Shown here: positions 37,244-46,874 of the stretch, piece by piece
Position numbering within the stretch: position 1 is the first letter of the stretch
Layout: each line of letters begins with the position of its first letter
Source of the DNA: an uncultured Solirubrobacterales bacterium
GTDB taxonomy: Bacteria; Actinomycetota; Thermoleophilia; Solirubrobacterales; 70-9
Direction of reading: 5' to 3'
Length of the DNA stretch: 64,000 bases
Assembly (NCBI GenBank): GCA_903933815.1
Contig: CAIZLN010000088.1
Coordinates: forward strand, 1-64,000
Translations under genes and position numbers: made by a program
Notes under the pieces: generated by a model
Database searches by the model: none
The model's input: only the letters and a program-made list of their open reading frames with translations
Told to the model about the DNA's origin: nothing

Positions 37244-39484
37244 TTGACACCAGTTCTTTACGCACTTGGGCACTTCTGTACGAAACACAGGTGGGTAGTC
37301 GTGGTGGCCTGGGTAATCGTCGCAGCAGCCCTGCTGATCGGGTCCAAGTCGATGGGCTGGAACACCTCAAACAACCTGACTCTCGCCGGCACCGGCAGCC
37401 AGGATGCCACCAATCTGCTCGACGATCGCTGGCCCCAGGCAGCAAACGGCTCAATACCGGTTGCCCTGGGAGCGCCGGGTGGCGATCTGATCCAGGACTC
37501 AAAGTACACCGACGCAATCAACGAAACGGTCTCCAACTACGAAAAGGACCCTGGTGTTGAGGCCGTCGTGAGCCCACTGGGATCGACGAAGCAGTCGCAG
37601 TCCCTGAACAGCCGGGATGGTCAGGTTGCGGTGATCAGCGTCACCATCAAGGCTTCTCCCTCGGAGCTGACCGTCGACGAAGGCAACCACCTGGTCGACC
37701 TGTCGGCGCCGTCATCGAAGGCCGGGTTGACCGTGGGCGTCGGTGGCTATGTCGGCAATGCTGTCTCGAATCCGGATGTCGATCTGAGTGTGATCGTTGG
37801 AATCGCTGCGGCCATAGCAATTCTGCTCTTCACCTTCGGAACGCTGGTTTCGATGGGCCTGCCCATGATTACCGCACTGGTTGGGCTGGTGGCGGGTATC
37901 TCCGGGGTTTACCTTCTCGGGCAACTGGTGAATGTTCCGACCATCGGTCCGACCCTGGCAATCATGATCGGACTCGGCGTGGGAATCGACTACGCACTGT
38001 TCATGGTCAGCCGCCACCGGCAGCATCTCGGGGCGGGACTCGACTATCAAGAGGCAGCGGCGCGAGCCACGGCAACCGCCGGAGGGGCTGTTGTCTTCGC
38101 GGGTTCCACCGTGATCCTGGCCCTTCTCTGCCTCGCCGTAGTCAAGGTTCAGATTCTCTCGGCCATGGGCTATTCAGCCGCGGTTGCTGTCTTGTTCGCA
38201 ATGCTCTCGGCGCTGACTTTGATGCCGGCCTTGCTGGCCATAGCCGGTCGTTCACTCGACCGCTTTGCCTTGCCTTTCATCTCTCTCGACAAGCAGGAAA
38301 AAGTCAGTGAGTCGCCCGGGTGGACCCAGTGGACCGAGGCCGTGGTGCGTCACCGCATTCCTGCGACCGTCCTCTCCCTGATCGTCCTCGCTCTGCTGGC
38401 CTATCCGGTTCACCAGCTGTACCTCGGCCAGCAGGACAATGGCTCATTCCCGACGAACACCCAGGCGCGGATCGCCTATGACCTGCTTGGCGAAGGCTTC
38501 GGGGTAGGAGCAAACGCCGGCTTCCTCGTTGCTGTGGGAATCGACTCGAAAGACGAGAGCACCACCCAGTCGGATCTCGGCAAACTCGATAGCGCTCTCT
38601 CCGGTGCCTCCGGCGTTGCTTCCGCCTCCCCACCTTCGATCAGCCCCAACGGGACTGCAGCGACTATCAATGTGACGCCAACCACCGGCCCATCCGCGAA
38701 AGCAACCTCGACCCTGGTCAGCGATCTGCGGGCAACAACCATTCCCGATGCAACAAAGGACTCCTCTCTCACCGCCTATGTCGGGGGGCAGACCGCCAGC
38801 TACGTCGATCTGGCGACGCTGATTGGCGATCGTCTTGTGTTGACCATCAGCGTGGTGGTGCTCCTGGGATTCATCCTGATGACCGTCGCCTTCAGGGCGC
38901 CCGGAATCGCCCTCATTTCCTCGCTGATGAACCTGCTGACGGTAGCGGCGGCATTTGGTGTTACTACCGCAGTCTTTGAAGTTGGCCGTGGAACCTCTTT
39001 AATCGGTCTGGAGGGGGCGATCCCGGTCGTCAGTTACGTGCCCCTCATGATGTTCGCCGTGCTCTTCGGTCTCTCGATGGACTACAACGTCTTCCTCATG
39101 AGTGCTGTGCGTGAAAAATGGCTTGAGAAGAAGGATTCCAAGGCTGCCATCGTCGAGGGGCTTGCCTCCACAGGGAAAACTGTGAGTGCTGCGGCTCTGA
39201 TCATGACGGCAGTCTTCCTGGCCTTTGTCATCAATGGGAACCCGATCGTGAAGCAGTTCGGCGTGGGCACAGCGGTGGCGATCATCATCTATGCCACCCT
39301 GATCCGTTGTGTGCTGCTTCCCGCAGCGGTAGCCATGTTCGGACGCTGGGCCTGGTACATGCCCGGCTGGCTGGACAGGCTGCTGCCCAACCTCTCGATC
39401 GAGGGTGATCAGTATTTCGAAAGCAAAGCAGCAGAGCGATCGGACGTTGAGGAGCAGGCGACGGTGGGGCCACAGGGCCCCTGA
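37244..39484 (+). CDS. MMPL/RND family transporter
   Basis: IGLGVGIDYALFMVSRHRQHL; VLFGLSMDYNVFLMSAVREKW; TTG start at 37244 proposed. Confidence 0.92.
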   Translation: MTPVLYALGHFCTKHRWVVVVAWVIVAAALLIGSKSMGWNTSNNLTLAGTGSQDATNLLDDRWPQAANGSIPVALGAPGGDLIQDSKYTDAINETVSNYEKDPGVEAVVSPLGSTKQSQSLNSRDGQVAVISVTIKASPSELTVDEGNHLVDLSAPSSKAGLTVGVGGYVGNAVSNPDVDLSVIVGIAAAIAILLFTFGTLVSMGLPMITALVGLVAGISGVYLLGQLVNVPTIGPTLAIMIGLGVGIDYALFMVSRHRQHLGAGLDYQEAAARATATAGGAVVFAGSTVILALLCLAVVKVQILSAMGYSAAVAVLFAMLSALTLMPALLAIAGRSLDRFALPFISLDKQEKVSESPGWTQWTEAVVRHRIPATVLSLIVLALLAYPVHQLYLGQQDNGSFPTNTQARIAYDLLGEGFGVGANAGFLVAVGIDSKDESTTQSDLGKLDSALSGASGVASASPPSISPNGTAATINVTPTTGPSAKATSTLVSDLRATTIPDATKDSSLTAYVGGQTASYVDLATLIGDRLVLTISVVVLLGFILMTVAFRAPGIALISSLMNLLTVAAAFGVTTAVFEVGRGTSLIGLEGAIPVVSYVPLMMFAVLFGLSMDYNVFLMSAVREKWLEKKDSKAAIVEGLASTGKTVSAAALIMTAVFLAFVINGNPIVKQFGVGTAVAIIIYATLIRCVLLPAAVAMFGRWAWYMPGWLDRLLPNLSIEGDQYFESKAAERSDVEEQATVGPQGP

Positions 39485-39549
39485 GCCCGATCAGCCAGAC
39501 CGTCCTGAGGTGATGACACCTCAAGGCCTCAAGACAGAGTGGGCTCGAG

Positions 39550-39623
39550 TGGGCGATCGTGGATTCGAACCACGGACCTCGTCCTTATCAGAGACGCGCT
39601 CTAACCAACTGAGCTAATCGCCC
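39550..39623 (-). tRNA. tRNA-Ile (GAT)
   Basis: Reverse complement GGGCGATTAGCTCAGTTGGTTAGAGCGCGTCTCTGATAAGGAC...GGTTCGAATCCACGATCGCCCA. Confidence 0.95.
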
Positions 39624-39640
39624 GAACTGAATCGATGATT

Positions 39641-40504
39641 CTACTGTGGTCCGCGAAGCTTGTCGGCCAGCCCCGCGGCCTGGTCAAAGTCCTCAGCCTG
39701 TATTTCGATCGCCAGTCCACCGGTCCGCGAAACGATTTTCACCGGCAGGCCGAATGCGACCTCAAATTTCTCGGTCAGATCGGCGATCGCTTCCTTCTCT
39801 TCAGCTGAGAGCCCCTGCTCACGACCGCTGCTTCCACTTTCTTTCCGGGCGGTGGCCGCGCGCGCTTCCTGCTCCGTCTTGCGGACCGACCATTCCTTGC
39901 TCAACGCCTTACGGGCGAGGCTGCGGCGACCATCGTGATCGCCTACCTGAAGAATCGCACGGCCATGTCCCTCACTGAGCTGTCCTGATTCAAGCATGCC
40001 CAGGACCTCATCAGGCAGGTCCAACAGGCGGATCAGGTTCGAAATCTGAGGGCGGCTGCGGCCAACCCGGCGCCCGAGTTCCTCCTTGGTGACGCCGAGA
40101 TCTTCAACCAGTGCCGCACAGGCGCGGGCCTCTTCCACCGGGTTGAGGTCCTCGCGAACCATGTTCTCAATCAGCGCCACCTCCAGGCGGTCGGCTTCAT
40201 CCGAATCCCGAACGACCACTGGAACCCGTTTGACGCCAGCTATCTGGGCTGCACGCCAGCGACGCTCCCCCGCGATCAGCTCGTATCTTTCGTTACTAAG
40301 TTCCCTCACCAGCAGAGGTTGTACGACTCCGCTGGCCTCGATTGAGTCAGCGAGTGCCTGGAGGGCCGCTTCGTCAAAGAGGCGCCGGGGCTGATTCGGG
40401 TTCGGTTCGATCGCTCCGACAGCCAGCTCTCGAATGTCAGCACCGGCCGGTGAATCAGGAAGAATTGCACCGAGGCCTCGGCCCATCCCTCGTCTCTCAG
40501 CCAC
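39641..40504 (-). CDS. parB: Chromosome partitioning protein ParB
   Basis: MGRGLGAILPD; NPNQPRRLFDEAALQALADSI; ELIAGERRWRAAQIAG; HTH LGRRVGRSRPQISNLIRLL. Confidence 0.96.
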   Translation of the reverse strand: MAERRGMGRGLGAILPDSPAGADIRELAVGAIEPNPNQPRRLFDEAALQALADSIEASGVVQPLLVRELSNERYELIAGERRWRAAQIAGVKRVPVVVRDSDEADRLEVALIENMVREDLNPVEEARACAALVEDLGVTKEELGRRVGRSRPQISNLIRLLDLPDEVLGMLESGQLSEGHGRAILQVGDHDGRRSLARKALSKEWSVRKTEQEARAATARKESGSSGREQGLSAEEKEAIADLTEKFEVAFGLPVKIVSRTGGLAIEIQAEDFDQAAGLADKLRGPQ

Positions 40505-41255
40505 GGGACTGAACCTCATTTGCCAAAGCCAGGTAGGCGCCCGCCCCACGGGAGGCCGGGGCATAGTCGATGATCGGGATCCCGTAGCTCGGGGCCTCGG
40601 CAAGCCTTACGGTTCTTGGGATGACATTGCGGTAGACATCGCCTTGAAAATGCTCACGGAGGTCTCTCTCCACGTCCTGGGCCAAGCGGGTCCTCTCGTC
40701 ATGCATCGTCACCACAATTCCGGCCAGTTCAAGACCGGGATTCAGGTCACGCCTGACCGCGGCCATCGTCTCACGAAACTCGGCGAGGCCCTCGAGGGCC
40801 AGGTACTCAGCCTGAACCGGCACGATCACACGATCTGCTGCTACCAGGGCGTTGACCGTTACGGGTCCCAGAGCGGGCGGGCAGTCCATCAGGACAGCGT
40901 CATAGATCTCCCGAACCGGCCCCAGCTGTTCGCGCAGGCGGTAGTTGGGATCCTCCACCTGCGGCAACTCGACAGCGGCACCAGCCAGATCTCTGCTGGC
41001 AGGGGCGACCCAGAGGTTGTCGCTGCCGGACAAGGTGGCGGCATCTGCCAGCGTCACCTCCCCGGAGAGGACTTCGTAGGTTGATGGCCTGGTGGCACGG
41101 TCCAGACCCAGCGCAACCGTCGCATTACATTGCTGGTCAAGGTCTGCCACAAGGATCTTCTGGCCAAGCGAAGCCAGTGCAGCAGCCAAATTAACAGTGG
41201 TCGTTGTCTTTCCGACGCCGCCCTTCTGGTTGGCGACCGCGTAGATCAAACCCAT
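40497..41255 (-). CDS. parA: Chromosome partitioning ATPase ParA (Soj)
   Basis: AVANQKGGVGKTTTTVNLAAALA; DLDQQCNATVALG. Confidence 0.97.
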   Translation of the reverse strand: MGLIYAVANQKGGVGKTTTTVNLAAALASLGQKILVADLDQQCNATVALGLDRATRPSTYEVLSGEVTLADAATLSGSDNLWVAPASRDLAGAAVELPQVEDPNYRLREQLGPVREIYDAVLMDCPPALGPVTVNALVAADRVIVPVQAEYLALEGLAEFRETMAAVRRDLNPGLELAGIVVTMHDERTRLAQDVERDLREHFQGDVYRNVIPRTVRLAEAPSYGIPIIDYAPASRGAGAYLALANEVQSRG

Positions 41256-41337
41256 CTTTTTAGCCGGCCGGAGTTCATCGCCGATTCAGCTTAGAGCCTT
41301 TTCCCACAGCACCGCGAGGCGATGGCAGGACTGCCAC

Positions 41338-42024
41338 TCAGGTGGGAAATGGTCGCTTGCGGGCCATGCCGGGTCTCCTCGGGAGCCGATCCGGTGTCGG
41401 GCCCGTCTTGCTCACTACATAGAGGTGCCTCACCCTGCTGGTGGGAAACGGCTGGACCGGGACGATCCGGTCAAGCCCCATGGCAAGACTTCTGCCCGCT
41501 GTCTCGAGGGCCAGTTCGTCACCGGTCTCGCGAGCGCCCTTCCAGGCGACAAGTACCCCGCCCTCAAGCAGCAGCGGTGAGGCCAGTTCAGCCAGCACCG
41601 CGAGGGGGGCTACGGCTCGCGCGGTGGCAACCTGGTACGCCTCCCTGCCCTCGGCCTCGGCCCAGTTCTCCGACCTGACCTTGACTGCCCTGGCGTTGCC
41701 AAGGCCCAGCTCCGATATCACCCGATCCATGAAATCGACCTTTCGCCCTACGGAATCAATCAGGTCGAACCTGCTGTCAGGCCTTGCTGCTGCGAGAGGA
41801 ATGCCCGGAAAACCAGCCCCCGAGCCAATATCTACCACCGCCTCCGGGTGCTCAAGTTCATCCAGCACTGTGCCCGCCAGGCTGTCCAGCAGGTGAACGT
41901 CAACACCTCTGTGTGAGTCGGTGACCGAACTGAGCGATGCTGGATCAGCGGCCAGCATTGCCAGCATCGGCTTCAACCGCTGAATCAGATCGGGGTCCGC
42001 GTCGGGCCGATCCGGGGTGCTCAA
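41338..42024 (-). CDS. rsmG: 16S rRNA (guanine527-N7)-methyltransferase
   Basis: VDIGSGAGFPGIPLAAARPDSRFDLIDSVGRKVDFM; VATARAVAPLAVL. Confidence 0.94.
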   Translation of the reverse strand: MSTPDRPDADPDLIQRLKPMLAMLAADPASLSSVTDSHRGVDVHLLDSLAGTVLDELEHPEAVVDIGSGAGFPGIPLAAARPDSRFDLIDSVGRKVDFMDRVISELGLGNARAVKVRSENWAEAEGREAYQVATARAVAPLAVLAELASPLLLEGGVLVAWKGARETGDELALETAGRSLAMGLDRIVPVQPFPTSRVRHLYVVSKTGPTPDRLPRRPGMARKRPFPT

Positions 42025-42500
42025 TCCGAAATCAAAGGAGCCACGACGACCCGTCGTTGAGGCTCGTCTCCGGCACTGTAGGTCTCCACCTCAGTGTTCT
42101 CTTTCAGAAACTCGTGAACGACACGGCGTTCGCGGGCAGGCATCGAGTCGAGTTCAACCTCACCACCGGTAGCCACGGCCTTCTCAGCGGCCTTCTCTGC
42201 TCGCTCAGTGATGACCTCTTCTCGCTTTTCCCTGTATCCGGCTGCGTCAAGCACCACACGCTTACGCTCTCTCATGCCCTGAAAGGCTCCCTGAAAACAA
42301 AGCAACTGGAGCGCATCGATGGTCTGGCCGCGCCGGCCGATCAACAGGCCGTAATCCTCATCGCCTTCCACCGTCGCGGTAATGGCCTCGTCATCTTCCT
42401 CGATTACGACATCCCCACCCAGTTCAAGCTGTTCGAGAACGCGCTCAACCAGCAGTTGTACGCGATCCGCAGGTTCTGTTGGCCACTCGGTCGATTCCAT
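42021..42500 (-). CDS. Jag/KhpB-like KH-R3H RNA-binding protein
   Basis: LLIGRRGQTIDALQLLC KH motif; MPARERRVVHEFLKE R3H. Confidence 0.93.
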   Translation of the reverse strand: MESTEWPTEPADRVQLLVERVLEQLELGGDVVIEEDDEAITATVEGDEDYGLLIGRRGQTIDALQLLCFQGAFQGMRERKRVVLDAAGYREKREEVITERAEKAAEKAVATGGEVELDSMPARERRVVHEFLKENTEVETYSAGDEPQRRVVVAPLISD

Positions 42501-42518
42501 GGTCCGCAGTCTACGGCC

Positions 42519-43325
42519 CTAGCGGCGGCGCTTCTTCTTGCGGGGCGGTGGGGGTGGTGGTGCCTTGACCGCGGCAGCTAAGGCCGGGTCCAGCTTGGCC
42601 GGTGGCGGGATCACCTTGTTGACAACTGCCTGCTGGCCAATGGTCCAGAAGTTGGTGGTGATCCAGTAGAGGATCAGGCCGGCAGGAAATCCGATTATGA
42701 ACGGGATGAAGATGAAGGGGAGAGCCATCATCAACAGCCTCTGGTTGCGATCTGCTGTGGTCGCCATGATCAGCCCCGAAACGAGCTGGGTGCCTACATA
42801 GAGGACGATCAGCGCAATCAGGACCCCACCCGCTGCCTTGGCTGTCAGGTCCGGAATGAAGAGGAATGTCTCACCCCATCCCCCCAGCTGGCCTGTCGCG
42901 GGGTTGAGAATTTCACCACAGGGCTTGGCGGACTGGCCGCACATGTCTTCGCGCAACGGGCCCCTCAGGGTGTAGAAGAGCGTGATGAAGATCGGCATCT
43001 GGGCGATCAGGGGAATACAGGAAGCAAGCGGATTTATCTTGTTTTCCTGGTAGAACTTCATCATCTCCTGAGACAGGCGCTGACGGTCGTTCTTGTATTT
43101 CTCCTGAAGTTCCTTGATCTGGGGCTGGAACGCCTGAAGGGCCCTCATCCCCTTCAACTGCTTGTAGGTAAGCGGGATCAGCAGTGTCCGGGTGGCAATG
43201 GTCAAGGCGATGATCGCGCCTCCCCAACTGAGCCCCCATCCGTGGAATGTCTCCAGGACCGCATTGGCCACATCGATCAGTGGCTGCAGGATGTTGGCGA
43301 TGACTGTTACGGCTATCGGGATCAA
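42519..43325 (-). CDS. yidC: Membrane protein insertase YidC
   Basis: [51 protein letters not shown]. Confidence 0.95.
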   Translation of the reverse strand: MIPIAVTVIANILQPLIDVANAVLETFHGWGLSWGGAIIALTIATRTLLIPLTYKQLKGMRALQAFQPQIKELQEKYKNDRQRLSQEMMKFYQENKINPLASCIPLIAQMPIFITLFYTLRGPLREDMCGQSAKPCGEILNPATGQLGGWGETFLFIPDLTAKAAGGVLIALIVLYVGTQLVSGLIMATTADRNQRLLMMALPFIFIPFIIGFPAGLILYWITTNFWTIGQQAVVNKVIPPPAKLDPALAAAVKAPPPPPPRKKKRRR

Positions 43326-43597
43326 CGCGGTTTCGATTCTCCGTGGTATTCGGCCGGGTCCACAGGACTGACCTTGAAGGTGAACTCTTCTCGCACGGGG
43401 TCGAAACCACCATGACTGAAGGGATTACAGCGCAGGATTCTCCAGCAGGCGAGAACTGTACCCCGTACGACCCCGAAGCGTTCGACCGCCTCCACGGCGT
43501 AGGTGGAGCAGGTCGGTTCGTATTTGCACCTTCTGGGAAGCAGTGGTGACAGGAAGCGCTGGTAGAGCCGTACTGGAGCCGTGAGGATCCGTTTCAC
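43322..43597 (-). CDS. yidD: Membrane protein insertion efficiency factor YidD
   Basis: [32 protein letters not shown]...[13 protein letters not shown]. Confidence 0.96.
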   Translation of the reverse strand: MKRILTAPVRLYQRFLSPLLPRRCKYEPTCSTYAVEAVERFGVVRGTVLACWRILRCNPFSHGGFDPVREEFTFKVSPVDPAEYHGESKPR

Positions 43598-43605
43598 GTG
43601 GAACG
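43590..43605. promoter_or_regulatory. Candidate parS (ParB-binding) site
   Basis: CGTTTCACGTGGAACG; inner 14 nt GTTTCACGTGGAAC match the TGTTYCACGTGRAACA-type consensus. Confidence 0.85.
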
Positions 43606-43986
43606 CCCGGTCCTGTCGGCTGACTTACTTCCGATCACCTCCGAGACGCACTCGATTGCTGCGTCAAGGCCCTTCTCTTCAACAAGGGGTCCGAGTGCCG
43701 GTCTTGCCACCAGGACGAAATCCTCCTCTGAAAGATCGCGGTCGACCTCTACCCAGAAGGCCTCTTTGAGCAACCTCTTGATTCGGTTCCGCGTTACGGC
43801 ATCACCGAGCTTCTTGGAGACGGAAACGCCGAGCCTGGCTTCGGCTCCACCGGTTTCATCACGCTTAAACCTGTAGAGAACGAGGTAGCGGCTTGCCTTG
43901 GATGAGCCATCACGGTAGACCTTCTTGAAGTCACCGCTGCGGGAAAGGCGGCGGCGTCTGGGGGAACCAGAGCCGGAGCGTGACAT
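43594..43986 (-). CDS. rnpA: Ribonuclease P protein component
   Basis: [14 protein letters not shown]...[27 protein letters not shown]. Confidence 0.94.
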   Translation of the reverse strand: MSRSGSGSPRRRRLSRSGDFKKVYRDGSSKASRYLVLYRFKRDETGGAEARLGVSVSKKLGDAVTRNRIKRLLKEAFWVEVDRDLSEEDFVLVARPALGPLVEEKGLDAAIECVSEVIGSKSADRTGRST

Positions 43987-43988
43987 GC

Positions 43989-44123
43989 TCAGACAGAAAG
44001 GCGCTTGCGGCCCTTGCGCCGGCGCCGGCGGATAACCTCGCGGCCACCCTTGGTGCTCATCCGGGCACGGAATCCGTGAGTCTTTGCCCGCTTGCGTTTC
44101 TTTGGCTGGTAAGTGCGCTTCAT
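43989..44123 (-). CDS. rpmH: Ribosomal protein L34 (below ORF-track length cutoff)
   Basis: Translates [44 protein letters not shown]. Confidence 0.97.
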   Translation of the reverse strand: MKRTYQPKKRKRAKTHGFRARMSTKGGREVIRRRRRKGRKRLSV

Positions 44124-44265
44124 GAGAGTCGCGGAGTATAGGGGTCGAGCCGCCAACTTGTACCTCCCAGAACTTTAATCCGCGATTTGCGAGGCAGCGG
44201 ACAAAGGCTCGTGGATACGGATGTATGGTCAACCCTGCCTTCCAGGGGTGGTTGGCAGACCAAAA

Positions 44266-45630
44266 ATGACAACTGCTGCAAACCAGACAAGAGAAGCTTC
44301 CGAGGAATCCTTTTCCAAAGGGGGAGCGGTTTCTGATCTCTGGAGGGTTGCTGGCAAGAGCCTCAGGTCCAGCCTTCCAGAGTCCACCTACAGAATGTGG
44401 TTGGCTCCACTCGAACCTGTAGGGAGACGGGATGGAACCCTTTTTCTCCAGGCTCCGGAATCGGTGCGGGCCTGGGCTGAAAAACGTTACGGCGATCTGA
44501 TACTCCATGCCGTCAGGAAGTTTGAGGAGTCCGTAACTTCAATCAGTTTCTCGGAAATCCCTGAGTCTGACCAGGGAAGCGAGAGCCCCTCCAGTGACTG
44601 TGCTCCAAACCCGACTCATCAATTTGACCGCTTCGTCATAGGTCCAGGTAACCACCTTGCTCACGCGGCTACCCTGGCTGTGGCGGAGGCCCCCTCCGAG
44701 GCATACAACCCGCTGTTTATCCATGGTGCTCCGGGGCTTGGCAAGACCCACCTGCTGGGTTCAATCGCCAACTACCTCCGGCGAAACGTGCCGGAGCTGG
44801 TGGTTCGCTTCACGAGCGCAGAAGCTTTCACCTCGGAGTTCGTAGCGTCTCTCCGGGAGAACGGGACTGCTGAATTCAAGAGGAAGTACCGGAATATCGA
44901 CGTGCTCCTGATAGACGACATTCAGTTCATTGCCGGCAAGCCTCACACCGAGGAGGAGTTCTTCCACACATTCAACGTCCTTTATGAGTCGGGAAGCCAG
45001 ATAGTCCTTTCCGCCGATCGGATGCCCGCTGAGATAACGACGCTCGCCGACCGCCTTTCAGATCGGTTTGAGTGGGGACTTACAACGGAGATAACGGCCC
45101 CGAACCTTGCGACGAGACTTGCGGTCCTTCGCCACCTGGTCACCGAAGCCGGTCTCGAGGTGGTTGACCAGGAGGCCCTGACGCTGTTGGCGCGGCGGGT
45201 AGAAACAAACCTGCGTCAACTCCGCGGAGCGCTCACGAGGACATTGGCGGAGGCTTCGCTGCGTTCCTCACCCCTGGACAGTGCCCTTATTGCGAAGGTA
45301 TTCCCTGAGAAAACCTGTGAGCCGGTTCACCTGACGCCAGAGAAGATCCGCCAAACAACCGCAGAGCAGTTCGGAACCGATGAGGAGACGCTGATTTCCC
45401 GCAAGAGGGACCGCAGAACCTCCACAGCCCGAAACGTCGCGATGTTCCTCACCAGGGAGATGACCAACCTCTCATTCCCCCAGATCGCGGGCCTTTATGG
45501 GGGGCGGGACCACTCGACGGTAATTAGTTCAATCGACCGGGTGGCAGGTCAGATTTCCGTAGACCCGGAGGTAACTGCGGCTGTGGACTCACTCCGCGCT
45601 ACTCTCCACACTCCGGCACCCGAGGCGTGA
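44266..45630 (+). CDS. dnaA: Chromosomal replication initiator DnaA
   Basis: FIHGAPGLGKTHLLGSIANY; DVLLIDDIQFIAGK; C-terminal GGRDHSTVISSIDRV. Confidence 0.97.
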   Translation: MTTAANQTREASEESFSKGGAVSDLWRVAGKSLRSSLPESTYRMWLAPLEPVGRRDGTLFLQAPESVRAWAEKRYGDLILHAVRKFEESVTSISFSEIPESDQGSESPSSDCAPNPTHQFDRFVIGPGNHLAHAATLAVAEAPSEAYNPLFIHGAPGLGKTHLLGSIANYLRRNVPELVVRFTSAEAFTSEFVASLRENGTAEFKRKYRNIDVLLIDDIQFIAGKPHTEEEFFHTFNVLYESGSQIVLSADRMPAEITTLADRLSDRFEWGLTTEITAPNLATRLAVLRHLVTEAGLEVVDQEALTLLARRVETNLRQLRGALTRTLAEASLRSSPLDSALIAKVFPEKTCEPVHLTPEKIRQTTAEQFGTDEETLISRKRDRRTSTARNVAMFLTREMTNLSFPQIAGLYGGRDHSTVISSIDRVAGQISVDPEVTAAVDSLRATLHTPAPEA

Positions 45631-45759
45631 AGAGGCTCCGGGACAGTTGAAAGAATCCACTTCACTCCACAGCCCGGTACGCTCAGACCTCAGTGGTGGT
45701 GGGGAATATCGGTTCTACTCACAAGTCCACAGGCTTAACAACTCAATAGGGATGACTGA
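45581..45759. other. Candidate oriC segment (dnaA 3' end and dnaA-dnaN intergenic)
   Basis: Four TCCACA/TGTGGA cores at 45582, 45605, 45666 and 45726 beside dnaA-dnaN; no canonical TTATCCACA/TTGTCCACA seen. Confidence 0.5.
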
Positions 45760-46872
45760 ATGAAGTTCTCAATAGAAAACTCGGAGCTCTCATCGAAACT
45801 TGGTCTGGTTGCCAGAACCATCTCGACCGGAGGAGCAAACCCGGCACTGGGTGGGATTCTGGTTTCAGCCAGTGAGGGTCGCCTTTCGTTCAGCTCCACA
45901 GACGGCAACATGAGTCTCAAGGCCCCTGTTCACGTTGACGGAGCTATCGAGGGCGAAGGCGAAATACTCCTCCCTGGTCGACTTTTTTCTGACATCTCCC
46001 GTCTTCTCGGTTCAGGCAAGGCCGATATCGAGTACCGGCCTTCAGAGCGCGATGTTGAAATCCACTCAGGGAGTTCGAACTTCCACATCCGCACCCTGTC
46101 GAGTGAAGACTTTCCGCCGCTGCCCTCATCGGGTTCCGACCCGATCAAGCTGTCCAGGACATCACTGATCGAGACAATCGATCTGGTGGCGAGGGCTGCT
46201 TCGAAAGAAGACATGCGACCGGTTCTGACCAGCGTTCAGGTTCTCGCTTCCGGTAACAGCCTGACCATGGTTGCAACTGACTCCTACCGCCTCGCGGTCA
46301 AGGAGACAAACCTGAAGGAACCTGTATCCACCGAGATAGACAGGAATATTCCGGCCCAGGCGCTCAAGGAACTCTCGAAGCTTTTGGCATCGAGTGATTC
46401 AGAGACAGTCAGCCTGACCATTACCGATCGCGAAGTGATCTTCGTAGTTGATGGAACCGTCCTCTCAACAACCACTGTGGACGGGCAATTTCCCAACTAC
46501 CAGCAGCTTTTCCCAGAGACCTATGACCACGATATTCGGCTACCCCGCATTGAGTTACTCGAATCAGTCAAACGGGTAAGCCAGATGGCCCAGAAAAACA
46601 GGCCTCTCAAGATCAGCCTTACCCCGGGCGAGATAACAATTTCGGCGGAAACGCCCGACCTGGGCGACGCGGAAGAGAAGCTCCCCGCCGCCTTTGAAGG
46701 CGAAGAGCTCAGTATCGGCTTCAATCATGAATTTTTCAAGGAGGGAATCGAAGCCGTTCGCGGTGATGAGGTTCTGTTGAGGCTGATTTCTCCCCTGAGA
46801 CCCGGGCTGCTCCAGCCTGTCGAGAATGACGGATTCCGTTACCTCGTAATGCCGATTCGCCTGAACGAATAG
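45760..46872 (+). CDS. dnaN: DNA polymerase III beta subunit (sliding clamp)
   Basis: MKFSIENSELSSKLGLVARTI; DSYRLAVKE; C-terminal FRYLVMPIRL. Confidence 0.97.
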   Translation: MKFSIENSELSSKLGLVARTISTGGANPALGGILVSASEGRLSFSSTDGNMSLKAPVHVDGAIEGEGEILLPGRLFSDISRLLGSGKADIEYRPSERDVEIHSGSSNFHIRTLSSEDFPPLPSSGSDPIKLSRTSLIETIDLVARAASKEDMRPVLTSVQVLASGNSLTMVATDSYRLAVKETNLKEPVSTEIDRNIPAQALKELSKLLASSDSETVSLTITDREVIFVVDGTVLSTTTVDGQFPNYQQLFPETYDHDIRLPRIELLESVKRVSQMAQKNRPLKISLTPGEITISAETPDLGDAEEKLPAAFEGEELSIGFNHEFFKEGIEAVRGDEVLLRLISPLRPGLLQPVENDGFRYLVMPIRLNE

Positions 46873-46874
46873 CC

